Shown in pieces: positions 57,203 to 64,000 of a stretch of 64,000 nt of DNA; the stretch's first letter is position 1; each line of letters begins with the position of its first letter. The stretch is taken from NCBI RefSeq assembly GCF_000759715.1, contig NZ_BBLU01000001.1, positions 62,001 through 126,000 of the forward strand, given 5' to 3'. Source of the stretch: Demequina mangrovi. GTDB lineage: Bacteria > Actinomycetota > Actinomycetes > Actinomycetales > Demequinaceae. The notes beneath the pieces are model-generated. The model saw only the letters and a list, made by a program, of their open reading frames with translations. It was not told the origin of the DNA and searched no databases. Both the position numbers and the translations under genes were made by a program.

Positions 57203-57757
57203 ATGCGCATCCTGGGGGTCGATCCCGGCCTCACCCGATGCGGTCTCGGCGTGGTCGAGTCCGGCGCCTCGCGCCGGGTGACGATGCTCGACGTGCGCGT
57301 CGCGACGTCGCCGTCCACGCTCGAGACCCCCGCGCGTCTCGCTCAGATCGCGACGGTCCTCGAGGCGATGCTCGACGAGCATCAGCCCGAGGCCGTCGCG
57401 ATGGAGCGCATCTTCGCGCGCTCCGACGTCTCGACGATCATGGGCACGGCCCAGGTCTCGGGCGTCATCATGCTCGCGGCCGAGCGCCGCGGGCTTCCGC
57501 TGTCCCTCTACACGCCGTCCGAGGTCAAGGCCGCGGTCACCGGCAACGGCCGCGCCGACAAGGCGCAGGTGACGTTCATGGTGACGCGGCTGCTGGGACT
57601 GTCCGAGGCGCCCAGACCGGCCGATGCGGCGGACGCCCTCGCGATCGCCATCGCCCATGCGTGGCGCGGGGGCGCGGCCCCGACCGGTTCGGCTGCGACC
57701 ACGCCGGCGCAGCGGCGCTGGGCCGAGGCGGAGAAGGCGGCGCGGCGGCGCGGTTGA
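57203..57757 (+). CDS. ruvC: Crossover junction endodeoxyribonuclease RuvC
   Basis: 184 residues. Acidic metal residues are Asp7 (GVDPGLTRCG), Glu in AMERIFARSDV, and the Asp pair in PADAADALAIA. It resolves Holliday junctions produced by RuvAB migration. The Ala/Arg-rich C-tail is longer than in E. coli. A GGGGGGA site precedes ATG 57203. Confidence 0.96.
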   Translation: MRILGVDPGLTRCGLGVVESGASRRVTMLDVRVATSPSTLETPARLAQIATVLEAMLDEHQPEAVAMERIFARSDVSTIMGTAQVSGVIMLAAERRGLPLSLYTPSEVKAAVTGNGRADKAQVTFMVTRLLGLSEAPRPADAADALAIAIAHAWRGGAAPTGSAATTPAQRRWAEAEKAARRRG

Positions 57758-57816
57758 GCCGGACCGTCGCACCCATCGGCTAGCCTGTTCGCACAGGTGT
57801 TCGAAAGGGGTTCGGC

Positions 57817-58407
57817 GTGATCGCACAGCTCAGGGGGAGCGTCGCCCATGCGGGAGCGACAGCGCTCATCCTCGACGTCGCCGGCGTCGGCTATCGCGTG
57901 CTGGCCACGCCCGCCGCCCTCGCGGAGCTGCGCGTCGGCCAGGACGCCACGCTGCACACGCACATGGTGGTGCGCGAGGACTCCATGACGCTCTTCGGCT
58001 TCCTCACGGCGGGGGAGCGCGACACGTTCGAGCAGCTCCAGAGCGTGCAGGGCGTGGGTGCCAAGCTCGCCCTCGCGATGCTCGCGGTCCACTCGCCCGA
58101 GGCGCTCGCCGGCGCGGTCGCCGCGGGAGACCAGAAGGCGCTCACCAAGGTGCCCGGCATCGGCCCCAAGGTCGCGTCGCGGCTGCTGCTCGAGCTCGGC
58201 GGCAAGCTGGTGCTGCCCGAGGACGCCCCGGGCGCTCCGGCGGCCGATGCGCGCGGCGAGGTGGTCGAGGCGCTCGTCGGGCTCGGCTACCCGGCCAAGC
58301 AGGCGCAGGCCGCGGTCGACGCGGTCGCAGAGGAGCCGGTCGCCCCGGGCGACACCGGCGCGACCCTGAGGGCCGCGCTCAAGCACCTGGGAGGCACGCG
58401 TGGATGA
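57817..58407 (+). CDS. ruvA: Holliday junction branch migration protein RuvA
   Basis: 196 residues: OB-fold (1-65), helix-hairpin-helix motifs [11 protein letters not shown] and [16 protein letters not shown], and the RuvB-binding C-terminal domain (about 150-196). It holds the junction for RuvB. GTG 57817 has a GAAAGGGG site. A TAGCCT box at 57781 may give an internal promoter. Confidence 0.96.
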   Translation: MIAQLRGSVAHAGATALILDVAGVGYRVLATPAALAELRVGQDATLHTHMVVREDSMTLFGFLTAGERDTFEQLQSVQGVGAKLALAMLAVHSPEALAGAVAAGDQKALTKVPGIGPKVASRLLLELGGKLVLPEDAPGAPAADARGEVVEALVGLGYPAKQAQAAVDAVAEEPVAPGDTGATLRAALKHLGGTRG

Positions 58408-59443
58408 CGAGGCCCGGGTGGTGAGCCCCGACGCGGACGCGATCGAGCGGTCCAACGAGGCCGCGCTGCGACCGTCCAACCTCGACGAGTTCGTCGGCCA
58501 GCGGGTGGTGCGCGAGCAGCTCTCGCTCGTGCTGAGCGCCGCGACGGGCCGCGGCACGCCTCCCGACCATGTGCTGCTCTCGGGTCCCCCGGGCCTCGGC
58601 AAGACCACCCTCGCGATGATCATCGCGCAGGAGCTGGGATCGACGCTGCGGCTGACCTCCGGGCCGGCCATCCAGCACGCAGGCGACCTCGCGGCGATCC
58701 TGTCCTCGCTGGACGAGGGCGACGTGCTGTTCCTCGACGAGATCCACCGGCTCGCGCGACCCGCCGAGGAGATGCTCTACCTCGCGATGGAGGACTTCCG
58801 CGTCGACGTGGTCGTGGGCAAGGGCGCGGGTGCGACCTCGATCCCGCTGAGCCTGCCGCCGTTCACGGTCGTGGGCGCGACCACCCGTGCGGGTCTGCTG
58901 CCCGCGCCGCTGCGCGACCGCTTCGGTTTCACGGGCCACCTCGACTTCTACGAGGACGACGAGCTCAAGGCCATCGTCGTGCGCTCCGCGGGACGCCTCG
59001 GCGTCTCGATCGCGCACGACGCCGCGCACGAGATCGCCTCGCGCTCCCGCGGCACGCCCCGCATCGCGAACCGCCTGCTCCGGCGCGTGCGCGACTGGGC
59101 CGAGGTACACGGGAACGGGCGCGCGGACCTCGATGCGGCACGCGAGGCGCTCACCGTCTACGAGGTGGACGAGCGCGGGCTCGACCGCCTCGACCGCGCG
59201 GTGCTCAAGGCGCTGTGCACGCGCTTCGCCGGCGGCCCCGTGGGCCTGTCGACGCTGGCCGTGACGGTCGGGGAGGAGACCGAGACGGTCGAGACCGTCG
59301 CGGAGCCGTTCCTGGTGCGCGAGGGCTTCATGTCGCGCACCCCGCGGGGCCGGATCGCGACCGCCGACGCCTGGCTCCACCTCGGCCTCACGCCCCCCGC
59401 GGACGCCATCGGAGGCGAGGCGGGCGGACGTCTGTTCGACTGA
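58400..59443 (+). CDS. ruvB: Holliday junction helicase motor RuvB
   Basis: 347 residues. Walker [12 protein letters not shown], Walker [11 protein letters not shown], sensor GATTRAGLL, and the C-terminal winged helix with [20 protein letters not shown]+ motor that drives branch migration. GTG 58400 overlaps ruvA by 8 bases. Confidence 0.97.
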   Translation: MDDEARVVSPDADAIERSNEAALRPSNLDEFVGQRVVREQLSLVLSAATGRGTPPDHVLLSGPPGLGKTTLAMIIAQELGSTLRLTSGPAIQHAGDLAAILSSLDEGDVLFLDEIHRLARPAEEMLYLAMEDFRVDVVVGKGAGATSIPLSLPPFTVVGATTRAGLLPAPLRDRFGFTGHLDFYEDDELKAIVVRSAGRLGVSIAHDAAHEIASRSRGTPRIANRLLRRVRDWAEVHGNGRADLDAAREALTVYEVDERGLDRLDRAVLKALCTRFAGGPVGLSTLAVTVGEETETVETVAEPFLVREGFMSRTPRGRIATADAWLHLGLTPPADAIGGEAGGRLFD

Positions 59444-59481
59444 CGCTGCGTGCCGTGTTCGACTCGGTGGCCGCGCGCCCC

Positions 59482-59487
59482 TAGAAT
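59482..59487 (+). promoter_or_regulatory. -10 box of the secDF promoter
   Basis: TAGAAT lies 40 bases before GTG 59527. Confidence 0.45.
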
Positions 59488-59526
59488 CGCTCGGGGCTCA
59501 AGCGAGCCGAGACCGTGAGGATTCCT

Positions 59527-61365
59527 GTGGCACGTGTGAAGAACGAGGCGCGTCGTGCGCTGACCTGGCTGGGCGCGATCGTCGTCGGCCTCTATGGACT
59601 GCTGGCCGTCGGTGTGGTGACGGGCGGGGCGTCGATGACCCCCAGCCTCGCGCTCGACCTCGCGGGCGGACGTGAGATCGTCCTCACGCCCGTGCTCGCG
59701 GAGGGCAGCTCCGAGACGATCGATCAGGCCGACCTCGACCAGGCGGTCGAGATCATCCGCCGTCGTATCGACGGCTCCGGCGTCGCCGAGGCCGAGATCA
59801 GCACGCAGGGCGAGAACATCGTCGTCGCGCTCCCCGGCAACCCGTCCGAGGAGACCGTGGCGCTGGTCACCCAGAGCGCGCAGCTGCAGTTCCGCCCGGT
59901 GCTGACGGTCAGCTACGACCCGACGGCGACCACCGAGTCCACGGACGAGGCTTCCGCCACGGCGACGGACGAGGCGACCGACGACGCGTCCGCGGAGCCC
60001 AGCGCATCGGCCGAGCCGAGCACCTCGGAGACCGCCGAGCCCGCCGATGAGGCCTCCGCGGAGCCGTCGGCCGAGGCGAGCGCCACCGCCGACGCGTCCG
60101 CCGCTTCCGAGGCGCCCGCCGAGGGCACCGACCCCTCGTCGCTCGAGTGGATCACCGACGACGTCCAGGCCAAGTTCGACGCGCTCGACTGCACCGACCC
60201 CGCGAACCTCTCCGGCGTCACGCCGGGCGACCCGGCCCTCGCGGACGCGGTCTGCGACGAGACCGGCCTGGTCAAGTACATCGTCGGCCCGGTCGAGATG
60301 GACGGCACCGACGTCGCGACCGCGACCTCGGGCCCCGAGTACAACTCGCAGGGCAGCCTCACCGGCCGTTACGAGGTCCGCCTCGACCTCACCGACGACG
60401 GCGGCGACAAGTTCGCCGAGACCACCGGCCGCATCAAGGACCTCGAGGAGCCGCGCAACCAGTTCGCGATGGTGCTCGACGGCGTCGTGATCTCCGCGCC
60501 CTCGGTCTCGACCACCATCACCGGCGGCCAGGCCTCCATCACCGGATCCTTCACGCAGGAGTCCGCCGCGCAGCTCGCGAACCAGCTCAAGTTCGGCGCC
60601 CTGCCCATGACCCTCGAGGTCCAGTCGGAGCAGCAGATCTCCGCGACGCTCGGCGCCGACCAGCTCCAGAAGGGCCTCATCGCCGGCCTCATCGGCCTCG
60701 TGCTCGTGGTGATCTACTCGCTCATCCAGTACCGCGCGCTCGGGCTGGTGACGGTGGGCTCGCTCGTGATCGCGGGCGGCGTGACGTACTCGCTCATCGC
60801 GCTGCTGTCGTGGACCATCGGCTACCGCCTGTCGCTCGCCGGCGTGGCCGGTCTGATCGTGGCGATCGGTGTCACCGCCGACTCGTTCATCGTCTACTTC
60901 GAGCGCGTCCGCGACGAGCTCCGCGAGGGACGCAGCCTCCAGGCGGCCATCGACCACGGCTGGCGCCGCGCGCGCCGGACCATCCTGGCCTCGGACGCGA
61001 TCAACATCCTCGCCGCGGTGGTGCTCTACATCCTCGCGGTGGGCGGCGTGCGAGGCTTCGCGTTCACGCTCGGCCTGACCACGCTGGTCGACATCCTGGT
61101 CGTGTTCCTCTTCACGCACCCGGTGCTCATGCTCATGGCGAAGATGCCGTTCTTCGCCCACGGCCACAAGTGGTCGGGCCTCGACCCGCGCCAGCTGGGC
61201 CGCGACACGATGTACAAGGGCCGGGGTCGCGTCGCGCGCCTCGACCAGCCGACGCTCGCGGAGCGCAAGGCGGCTGCTGCCGCCGCCGCGGCAGGCGGGA
61301 CGGAGGCGGCCGACGAGCCGTCCGAGACCGTCGACGCGCGCCCCGAGGGGGAGGACAACCGATGA
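59527..61365 (+). CDS. secD: Protein translocase subunit SecD
   Basis: 612 residues. First helix at about 12-35; LDLAGGREIVLTPVL and QAVEIIRRRIDGSGVAEAEI are family motifs; the five C-terminal helices carry VGVTADSFIVYFERVRDE-like text (AIGVTADSFIVYFERV). With SecF it uses the proton gradient to finish protein export. A Ser/Thr/Glu/Ala-rich insert of about 75 residues (near 135-210) interrupts the outside domain. GTG 59527 is preferred over 59515 because GAGGA lies 6 bases ahead of it. Confidence 0.95.
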   Translation: MARVKNEARRALTWLGAIVVGLYGLLAVGVVTGGASMTPSLALDLAGGREIVLTPVLAEGSSETIDQADLDQAVEIIRRRIDGSGVAEAEISTQGENIVVALPGNPSEETVALVTQSAQLQFRPVLTVSYDPTATTESTDEASATATDEATDDASAEPSASAEPSTSETAEPADEASAEPSAEASATADASAASEAPAEGTDPSSLEWITDDVQAKFDALDCTDPANLSGVTPGDPALADAVCDETGLVKYIVGPVEMDGTDVATATSGPEYNSQGSLTGRYEVRLDLTDDGGDKFAETTGRIKDLEEPRNQFAMVLDGVVISAPSVSTTITGGQASITGSFTQESAAQLANQLKFGALPMTLEVQSEQQISATLGADQLQKGLIAGLIGLVLVVIYSLIQYRALGLVTVGSLVIAGGVTYSLIALLSWTIGYRLSLAGVAGLIVAIGVTADSFIVYFERVRDELREGRSLQAAIDHGWRRARRTILASDAINILAAVVLYILAVGGVRGFAFTLGLTTLVDILVVFLFTHPVLMLMAKMPFFAHGHKWSGLDPRQLGRDTMYKGRGRVARLDQPTLAERKAAAAAAAAGGTEAADEPSETVDARPEGEDNR

Positions 61366-62462
61366 AGCTCAATCTGGCGCAGTGGGGCAACAAGCTCCAC
61401 TCGGGTGAGAAGACCTACCCGATCGTCCAGCAGCGCAAGCGCTGGTTCCTCGTGTCGGGCGTGCTCGTGGCGCTGTCGCTGCTCATGCTCTTCACCAAGG
61501 GCCTCAACATGGGCATCGACTTCACGGGCGGCACCGAGTTCCGCGTGACCGACACCGCGATCACGGAGCCCGAGGAGGCCCGTGCGGTTGTCGCGGAGCT
61601 CGCTCCGGACGAGACCGCCCGGGTGACCATCCTCGGCGACAACGACGTGCGCATCCAGATCGGCGTCCTCGACGAGGACACCGCGCAGCAGACCGCGCGG
61701 GAGATCACCACGCAGCTCGCCGAGGCCTACGACGTCCCCGAGGCGCAGGTCAGCTTCACGCAGATCGGCCCGACCTGGGGCGCGTCGGTCGGCAAGGCGG
61801 CGGTCAAGTCGCTCGTGGTCTTCCTCGTCCTCGTGTCGATCGTCATGGCGCTGTACTTCCGCGCGTGGCGCATGTCCGCGGCCGCGCTCGTCGCGCTCGC
61901 TCACGACCTCATCATCACGGTCGGCGTCTACGCGGCCACCGGCATCGAGGTCTCGCCCGCCTCGGTCATCGGATTCCTCACGATCCTCGGCTACTCGCTG
62001 TACGACACGGTGGTGGTGTTCGACAAGATCCGAGAGAACACCGCGAACCTCACGTCGCAGCACCGCTACACGTACGACGAGCTCGCGAACCTGGGCCTCA
62101 ACCAGACGCTGGTCCGTTCGATCAACACCTCGGTGGTCGCGCTGCTGCCCGTGAGCGCGATCCTCTTCATCGGCACGTTCCTGCTCGGCGCGGGCACGCT
62201 CATCGACATCTCGCTCGCGCTGTTCGTCGGCATGGCGGTCGGCACGTACTCGTCGATCTTCGTCGCGACGCCCGTCGAGGTCGCGCTGCGCGACAACGAG
62301 GAGCGCATCTCCGCCCACACCGCGAAGGTGCTCGAGCTGCGCGCGGCCGGCGAGTCCGACGTCGCGATCAGCGAGGACGGCGAGGTGCGCGTCGGCGCCG
62401 TCGACAAGGGCCGTCACCAGGGCACCGCGGCCCAGCCGAAGCGCAAGAAGCGCAAGGGCTGA
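61362..62462 (+). CDS. secF: Protein translocase subunit SecF
   Basis: 366 residues with six helices. NMGIDFTGGTEFRV (family motif), then GPTWGASVGKAAVKSL and LTILGYSLYDTVVVFDKIREN. It pairs with SecD in the translocon. The C-terminus is Lys-rich (KRKKRKG). ATG 61362 overlaps the secD stop. Confidence 0.96.
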   Translation: MKLNLAQWGNKLHSGEKTYPIVQQRKRWFLVSGVLVALSLLMLFTKGLNMGIDFTGGTEFRVTDTAITEPEEARAVVAELAPDETARVTILGDNDVRIQIGVLDEDTAQQTAREITTQLAEAYDVPEAQVSFTQIGPTWGASVGKAAVKSLVVFLVLVSIVMALYFRAWRMSAAALVALAHDLIITVGVYAATGIEVSPASVIGFLTILGYSLYDTVVVFDKIRENTANLTSQHRYTYDELANLGLNQTLVRSINTSVVALLPVSAILFIGTFLLGAGTLIDISLALFVGMAVGTYSSIFVATPVEVALRDNEERISAHTAKVLELRAAGESDVAISEDGEVRVGAVDKGRHQGTAAQPKRKKRKG

Positions 62463-62474
62463 TCGCAACCTTCT

Positions 62475-62520
62475 CGAAGGGGACGATGCGCGGAAAACCA
62501 CCCGCGCCTCGTCCCCTTCG
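62475..62520 (+). terminator. Terminator after secF
   Basis: Arms 62475-62493 and 62502-62520 form a 19-base stem with one mismatch and an AAAACCAC loop, 12 bases after the stop. No long T-run, but this is one of the strongest hairpins in the window. Confidence 0.75.
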
Positions 62521-62592
62521 TGCTACCAGGGATGACATCGGGAACCGGCGCGCGCGGATAGACTGTCGCTCTACCCAGCCTCGGAGGTATGC

Positions 62593-64000
62593 GTGACGGA
62601 GACTCGTCCCTCGACCGGGACGCTCGGGCTCGGGTTCCTCCGGCGGGGGAGCCGCGAGGCGAGCGCGATCGACGGCGTGCTCGACACGTACCGGCGGATG
62701 TACCCGCGCGGGCGCACCGGCCTGATCGAGCGCGCCTACAAGGTCGCCGAGGAGGCTCACCGGGGCCAGAAGCGCAAGAGCGGCGAGCCGTACATCACGC
62801 ACCCGATCGCGGTCGCGCAGATCATCGCCGACCTGGGCATGCCCGACTCCGTGATCGCGGCGGCGCTGCTCCACGACGTGGTCGAGGACACCGACTACCC
62901 GCTCGAGCGGATGGAGGCGGAGTTCGGCGGCGAGGTCGCGATGATCGTCGACGGCGTCACCAAGCTCGACAAGGTCAAGTACGGAGACGCCGCGCAGGCG
63001 GAGACGGTCCGCAAGATGGTCGTCGCGATGGCCAAGGACATCCGCGTCCTGCTGCTCAAGCTCTGCGACCGGCTCCACAACGCCCGCACCTGGAAGCACG
63101 TCTCGCCGGAGTCGGCGCGTAAGAAGGCGCAGGAGACGCTCGAGATCTACGCGCCCCTCGCGCACCGCATGGGCCTCAACGCGATCAAGTGGGAGCTCGA
63201 GGACCTCAGCTTCCAGACGCTCTACCCGAAGATCTACCAGGAGATCGTCGACGTCGTCACCGACCGGGCGCCCGAGCGCGAGAAGTACCTCGCGCAGGTG
63301 CGGGCCGAGATCGAGAAGGACCTGCGCGGCATGCGCATCAAGGCCGAGATCACCGGCCGCCCCAAGCACTATTACTCCGTGTACCAGAAGATGATCGTCC
63401 GGGGCCGCGACCTCAACGACATCTACGACCTGGTGGGCATCCGCATCCTCGTCGAGACGGTGCGCGACTGCTACGCGGTCCTCGGCGCGATGCACGCGCG
63501 CTACCAGCCCGTCCCGGGCCGGTTCAAGGACTACATCGCGATGCCCAAGTTCAACCTCTACCAGTCGCTGCACACCACGGTGATCGGTCCCACGGGCAAG
63601 CCCGTCGAGCTGCAGATCCGCACGTACGACATGCACCGTCGCGCCGAGTACGGCCTCGCGGCGCACTGGCGCTACAAGGAGAACGCGAAGACCGGCGACC
63701 AGTCGCAGGGCAACCAGGGCGACATGGGCTGGCTGCGTCAGATCGCCGACTGGCAGCAGGAGACCGCCGACCCGACCGAGTTCCTCGACAGCCTCCGCGG
63801 CGAGATCTCGCGCGCCGAGGTCTACGTCTTCACCCCGCGCGGCAAGCTCCTCTCGCTGCCGCAGGGCGCCACGCCGGTCGACTTCGCGTACGCCGTCCAC
63901 ACCGAGGTGGGGCACAAGACCATCGGCGCGAAGGTCAACGGCCGCCTCGTGCCGCTCGACTCGACGCTCGAGAACGGCGACACGGTCGAGGTGCTCACCA
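62593..64000 (+). CDS. relA: Bifunctional (p)ppGpp synthetase/hydrolase RelA/SpoT (3' end outside window)
   Basis: The first 469 codons are here. HD hydrolase domain: KSGEPYITHPIAVAQIIADL and AALLHDVVEDTDYP, with CDRLHNARTW. Synthetase domain: GRPKHYYSVYQKM, DLVGIRILVE, YIAMPKFNLYQSLHTT. The TGS domain begins at VYVFTPRGKLLSLPQGATPVDFAYAVH. Both active sites look intact, so it should make and degrade the alarmone. GTG 62593 has a GGAGG site and a TAGACT box 28 bases upstream. The ACT-like C-terminus lies beyond the window. Confidence 0.96.
   Translation, partial: MTETRPSTGTLGLGFLRRGSREASAIDGVLDTYRRMYPRGRTGLIERAYKVAEEAHRGQKRKSGEPYITHPIAVAQIIADLGMPDSVIAAALLHDVVEDTDYPLERMEAEFGGEVAMIVDGVTKLDKVKYGDAAQAETVRKMVVAMAKDIRVLLLKLCDRLHNARTWKHVSPESARKKAQETLEIYAPLAHRMGLNAIKWELEDLSFQTLYPKIYQEIVDVVTDRAPEREKYLAQVRAEIEKDLRGMRIKAEITGRPKHYYSVYQKMIVRGRDLNDIYDLVGIRILVETVRDCYAVLGAMHARYQPVPGRFKDYIAMPKFNLYQSLHTTVIGPTGKPVELQIRTYDMHRRAEYGLAAHWRYKENAKTGDQSQGNQGDMGWLRQIADWQQETADPTEFLDSLRGEISRAEVYVFTPRGKLLSLPQGATPVDFAYAVHTEVGHKTIGAKVNGRLVPLDSTLENGDTVEVLT

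Overview
The window is very GC-rich, gene-dense actinobacterial chromosome. SepH, DUF3000, DUF4193 and DUF3159 proteins, a phosphatidylinositol mannoside (PIM) block and the order ruvC-ruvA-ruvB-secD-secF-relA are all actinobacterial traits. I see no mycolic-acid genes here, and the DUF222-HNH gene and bgl-type PTS fit Micrococcales (Cellulomonas/Demequina-like), but I cannot fix the genus. Many genes start with GTG or overlap the previous gene by 4 bp. At least seven have a TANNNT -10 box about 7 bases before the start codon, as expected for leaderless mRNA.

Layout. 1-6.2 kb: a partial phosphodiesterase, sepH, an inositol-phosphatase-like gene, DUF4193, dut, OB-fold, DUF3159, then two TrkA genes facing them. 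6.2-14.2 kb: APC permease, TrmA-type methyltransferase, aconitase, dxs. 14.3-23.3 kb: a membrane-anchored propeller-like protein, RNase D, DUF3000, gnd, zapE, ppk2 and small conserved genes. 23.3-27.9 kb: an accessory patch of lower GC. It has three single minus-strand genes, each followed by a related palindromic repeat, one of them an LRR-like gene broken by an in-frame TGA, then a gene-free stretch and a DUF222-HNH gene. 27.9-34.7 kb: treYZ, an Ohr peroxidase facing a TetR regulator with a 24-bp palindrome between them, and DUF1684.

34.7-41.8 kb is a complete phosphotransferase module. ptsH-ptsI (general enzymes) and an EIIBCA-bglG-EIIB-phospho-beta-glucosidase operon diverge from one control region. 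Both leaders carry a BglG/LicT-type RNA antiterminator site overlapping a terminator. This suggests that one antiterminator protein sets expression of both the sugar-specific and the general PTS genes.

41.7-42.3 kb is a minus-strand tRNA array (in transcription order Gly-Cys-Val-Gly-Val), with another tRNA-Val at 44.5 kb. 42.4-48.5 kb: pabB/pabC-like genes, LtrA, a small charged protein, thpR and dgt. 48.5-64 kb is housekeeping: thrS, HIT, pgsA, patA, pimA, pdxS, Nudix, pdxT, a lipoprotein, yebC, ruvCAB, secDF and the start of relA. The most notable items are the paired RAT/terminator leaders, the gene-plus-palindrome array at 23.9-25.7 kb, the nested inverted repeat at 850-1058, and the Nudix gene inside the PLP-synthase locus.
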